The notes under the pieces were generated by a model. It had not been told where the DNA came from. It ran no database searches and saw only the letters and a program-made list of their open reading frames with translations. The translations under genes and the position numbers were made by a program. 64,000 nucleotides of DNA from positions 149,820 to 213,819 of the forward strand of contig NZ_LOHG01000011.1 in NCBI RefSeq assembly GCF_022790535.1, read 5' to 3'. The DNA comes from Pseudomonas maioricensis. Its GTDB lineage: Bacteria > Pseudomonadota > Gammaproteobacteria > Pseudomonadales > Pseudomonadaceae. Positions within the stretch are counted from its first letter, which is position 1; the number at the start of each line of letters is the position of its first letter. This document shows, piece by piece, positions 63,462-64,000 of this stretch.

Positions 63462-64000
63462 ATGGCTCGCGGCGGCATCAACAAGGCTTTGGTACAGACA
63501 GCAAGACTTGCGCTACTGGCCCGCGGTGAGCACCCCAGCATCGACTCAGTACGCATTGAAATGGGCAACACCGGCTCGAAAACCACCATCCATCGCTATC
63601 TGAGAGAGCTGGACGAAAGCGATCGGGCAGGCACAACACCTTCGGACATCACTGATGAGTTGACCGAACTGGTCACCCGCCTCGCGCATCGCCTGCAAGG
63701 CAAGGCCCAAGAGACCATTGATGAGGCTCAGTCGCGCTTCGATGTAACGTGTTATCAGAAGGATGAAGCACTGCATCAGGCAAACAGTCAGCTCGCAGAG
63801 ATGACCGCACGCTGGAATCGCAAGACCGAACAATTGAAGGAGCAGGCAACGACGCTGCTTGCCACCCGCGAACGACTGCAGACGGAGCACACCCAGAATG
63901 CTCGTCTGACTCAAGCCAATCAGGATTTGATGAATCGACTCGCAGACAAAGACGAACAGATTCGCTCACTGGAAGAAAAAACCCTGAAAGCCCTCGAATC
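63462..64000 (+). CDS. KfrA-like DNA-binding protein (5' part, runs off the window)
   Basis: The first 179 codons of a gene cut by the window edge. The N-terminal domain MARGGINKALVQTARLALLA with IDSVRIEMGNTGSKTTIHRYLRELDES is the KfrA_N DNA-binding fold (residues about 5-55). A long Glu/Gln/Arg-rich coiled coil follows (EQATTLLATRERLQTEH; LADKDEQIRSLEEK). KfrA-like proteins occur on plasmids and, in Pseudomonas chromosomes, near integrases and islands. An AAAGGA ribosome binding site precedes ATG 63462. The C-terminus is not visible. Confidence 0.85.
   Translation, partial: MARGGINKALVQTARLALLARGEHPSIDSVRIEMGNTGSKTTIHRYLRELDESDRAGTTPSDITDELTELVTRLAHRLQGKAQETIDEAQSRFDVTCYQKDEALHQANSQLAEMTARWNRKTEQLKEQATTLLATRERLQTEHTQNARLTQANQDLMNRLADKDEQIRSLEEKTLKALE

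Noticed and set aside
1-64000. tRNA or rRNA genes, CRISPR arrays, intact insertion sequences
   Set aside because: No cloverleaf-like segments with CCA-type ends, no regularly spaced short repeats and no transposase translations were seen.

Overview
The window is a stretch of chromosome from a Pseudomonas, most likely of the fluorescens/syringae side of the genus. The reasons are Pseudomonas-type families (a MvaT/MvaU H-NS-like protein, DUF1652, DUF4946, a MexS/MexT pair, MexEF-OprN) and a long REP-type inverted repeat with the core common between genes in these species. Coding density is high. I see no rRNA, tRNA, CRISPR array, intact insertion sequence or obvious prophage. All names rest on reading the translations from memory; no database search was run.

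Layout. 0-2.5 kb: a mexS-like oxidoreductase divergent from mexT. 2.5-7.5 kb: small accessory genes (MFS exporter with AraC regulator, SDR, EamA exporter, GcvA-like LysR). 7.7-21.7 kb: an uptake and ion region with a tctCBA carboxylate system, a GudP-like MFS permease followed by the last codons of a lost FAD-linked oxidase, NhaA, a ClC protein, a TAXI-type TRAP system with its DUF1850 partner, and a BCCT transporter starting at GTG. 21.9-26 kb: a DEDDh exonuclease overlapping a cNMP/CBS/DUF294 protein, and a second NhaA.

26.2-38.2 kb is a stress-type accessory block. It opens with a 5' fragment duplicated from the LysR gene at 6.6-7.5 kb. It then carries yciE, a manganese catalase (katN), a 46-residue membrane protein, a 1375-residue CheB-CheR-PAS-PAS-histidine kinase-receiver protein, a DUF1264 lipoprotein, a small gene broken by one stop codon, yciF, a two-gene unit (DUF1652 plus a 49-residue lipoprotein), a DUF421 pair and a DUF4174 protein. 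yciE, yciF and katN are one operon in Salmonella (known); here they are spread around a large sensor kinase.

38.4-48 kb: a GNAT enzyme, an ABC exporter, a three-reductase cluster (old yellow enzyme, SDR, MDR) divergent from a TetR regulator with a palindromic operator, a diguanylate cyclase and a chemoreceptor. 48.5-57.1 kb: a TonB-dependent receptor, the REP-type hairpin, then mexEF-oprN preceded by a site resembling the MexT box. The MexS/MexT regulators thus lie about 49 kb from the pump they probably control. 57.2-63.1 kb: a TPR/HEAT membrane protein, an H-NS-like gene with a TTG start, a DUF4946 protein, gloA, and ahpC with ahpF behind an intercistronic terminator. The right edge cuts a KfrA-like DNA-binding gene, possibly the start of another accessory segment.
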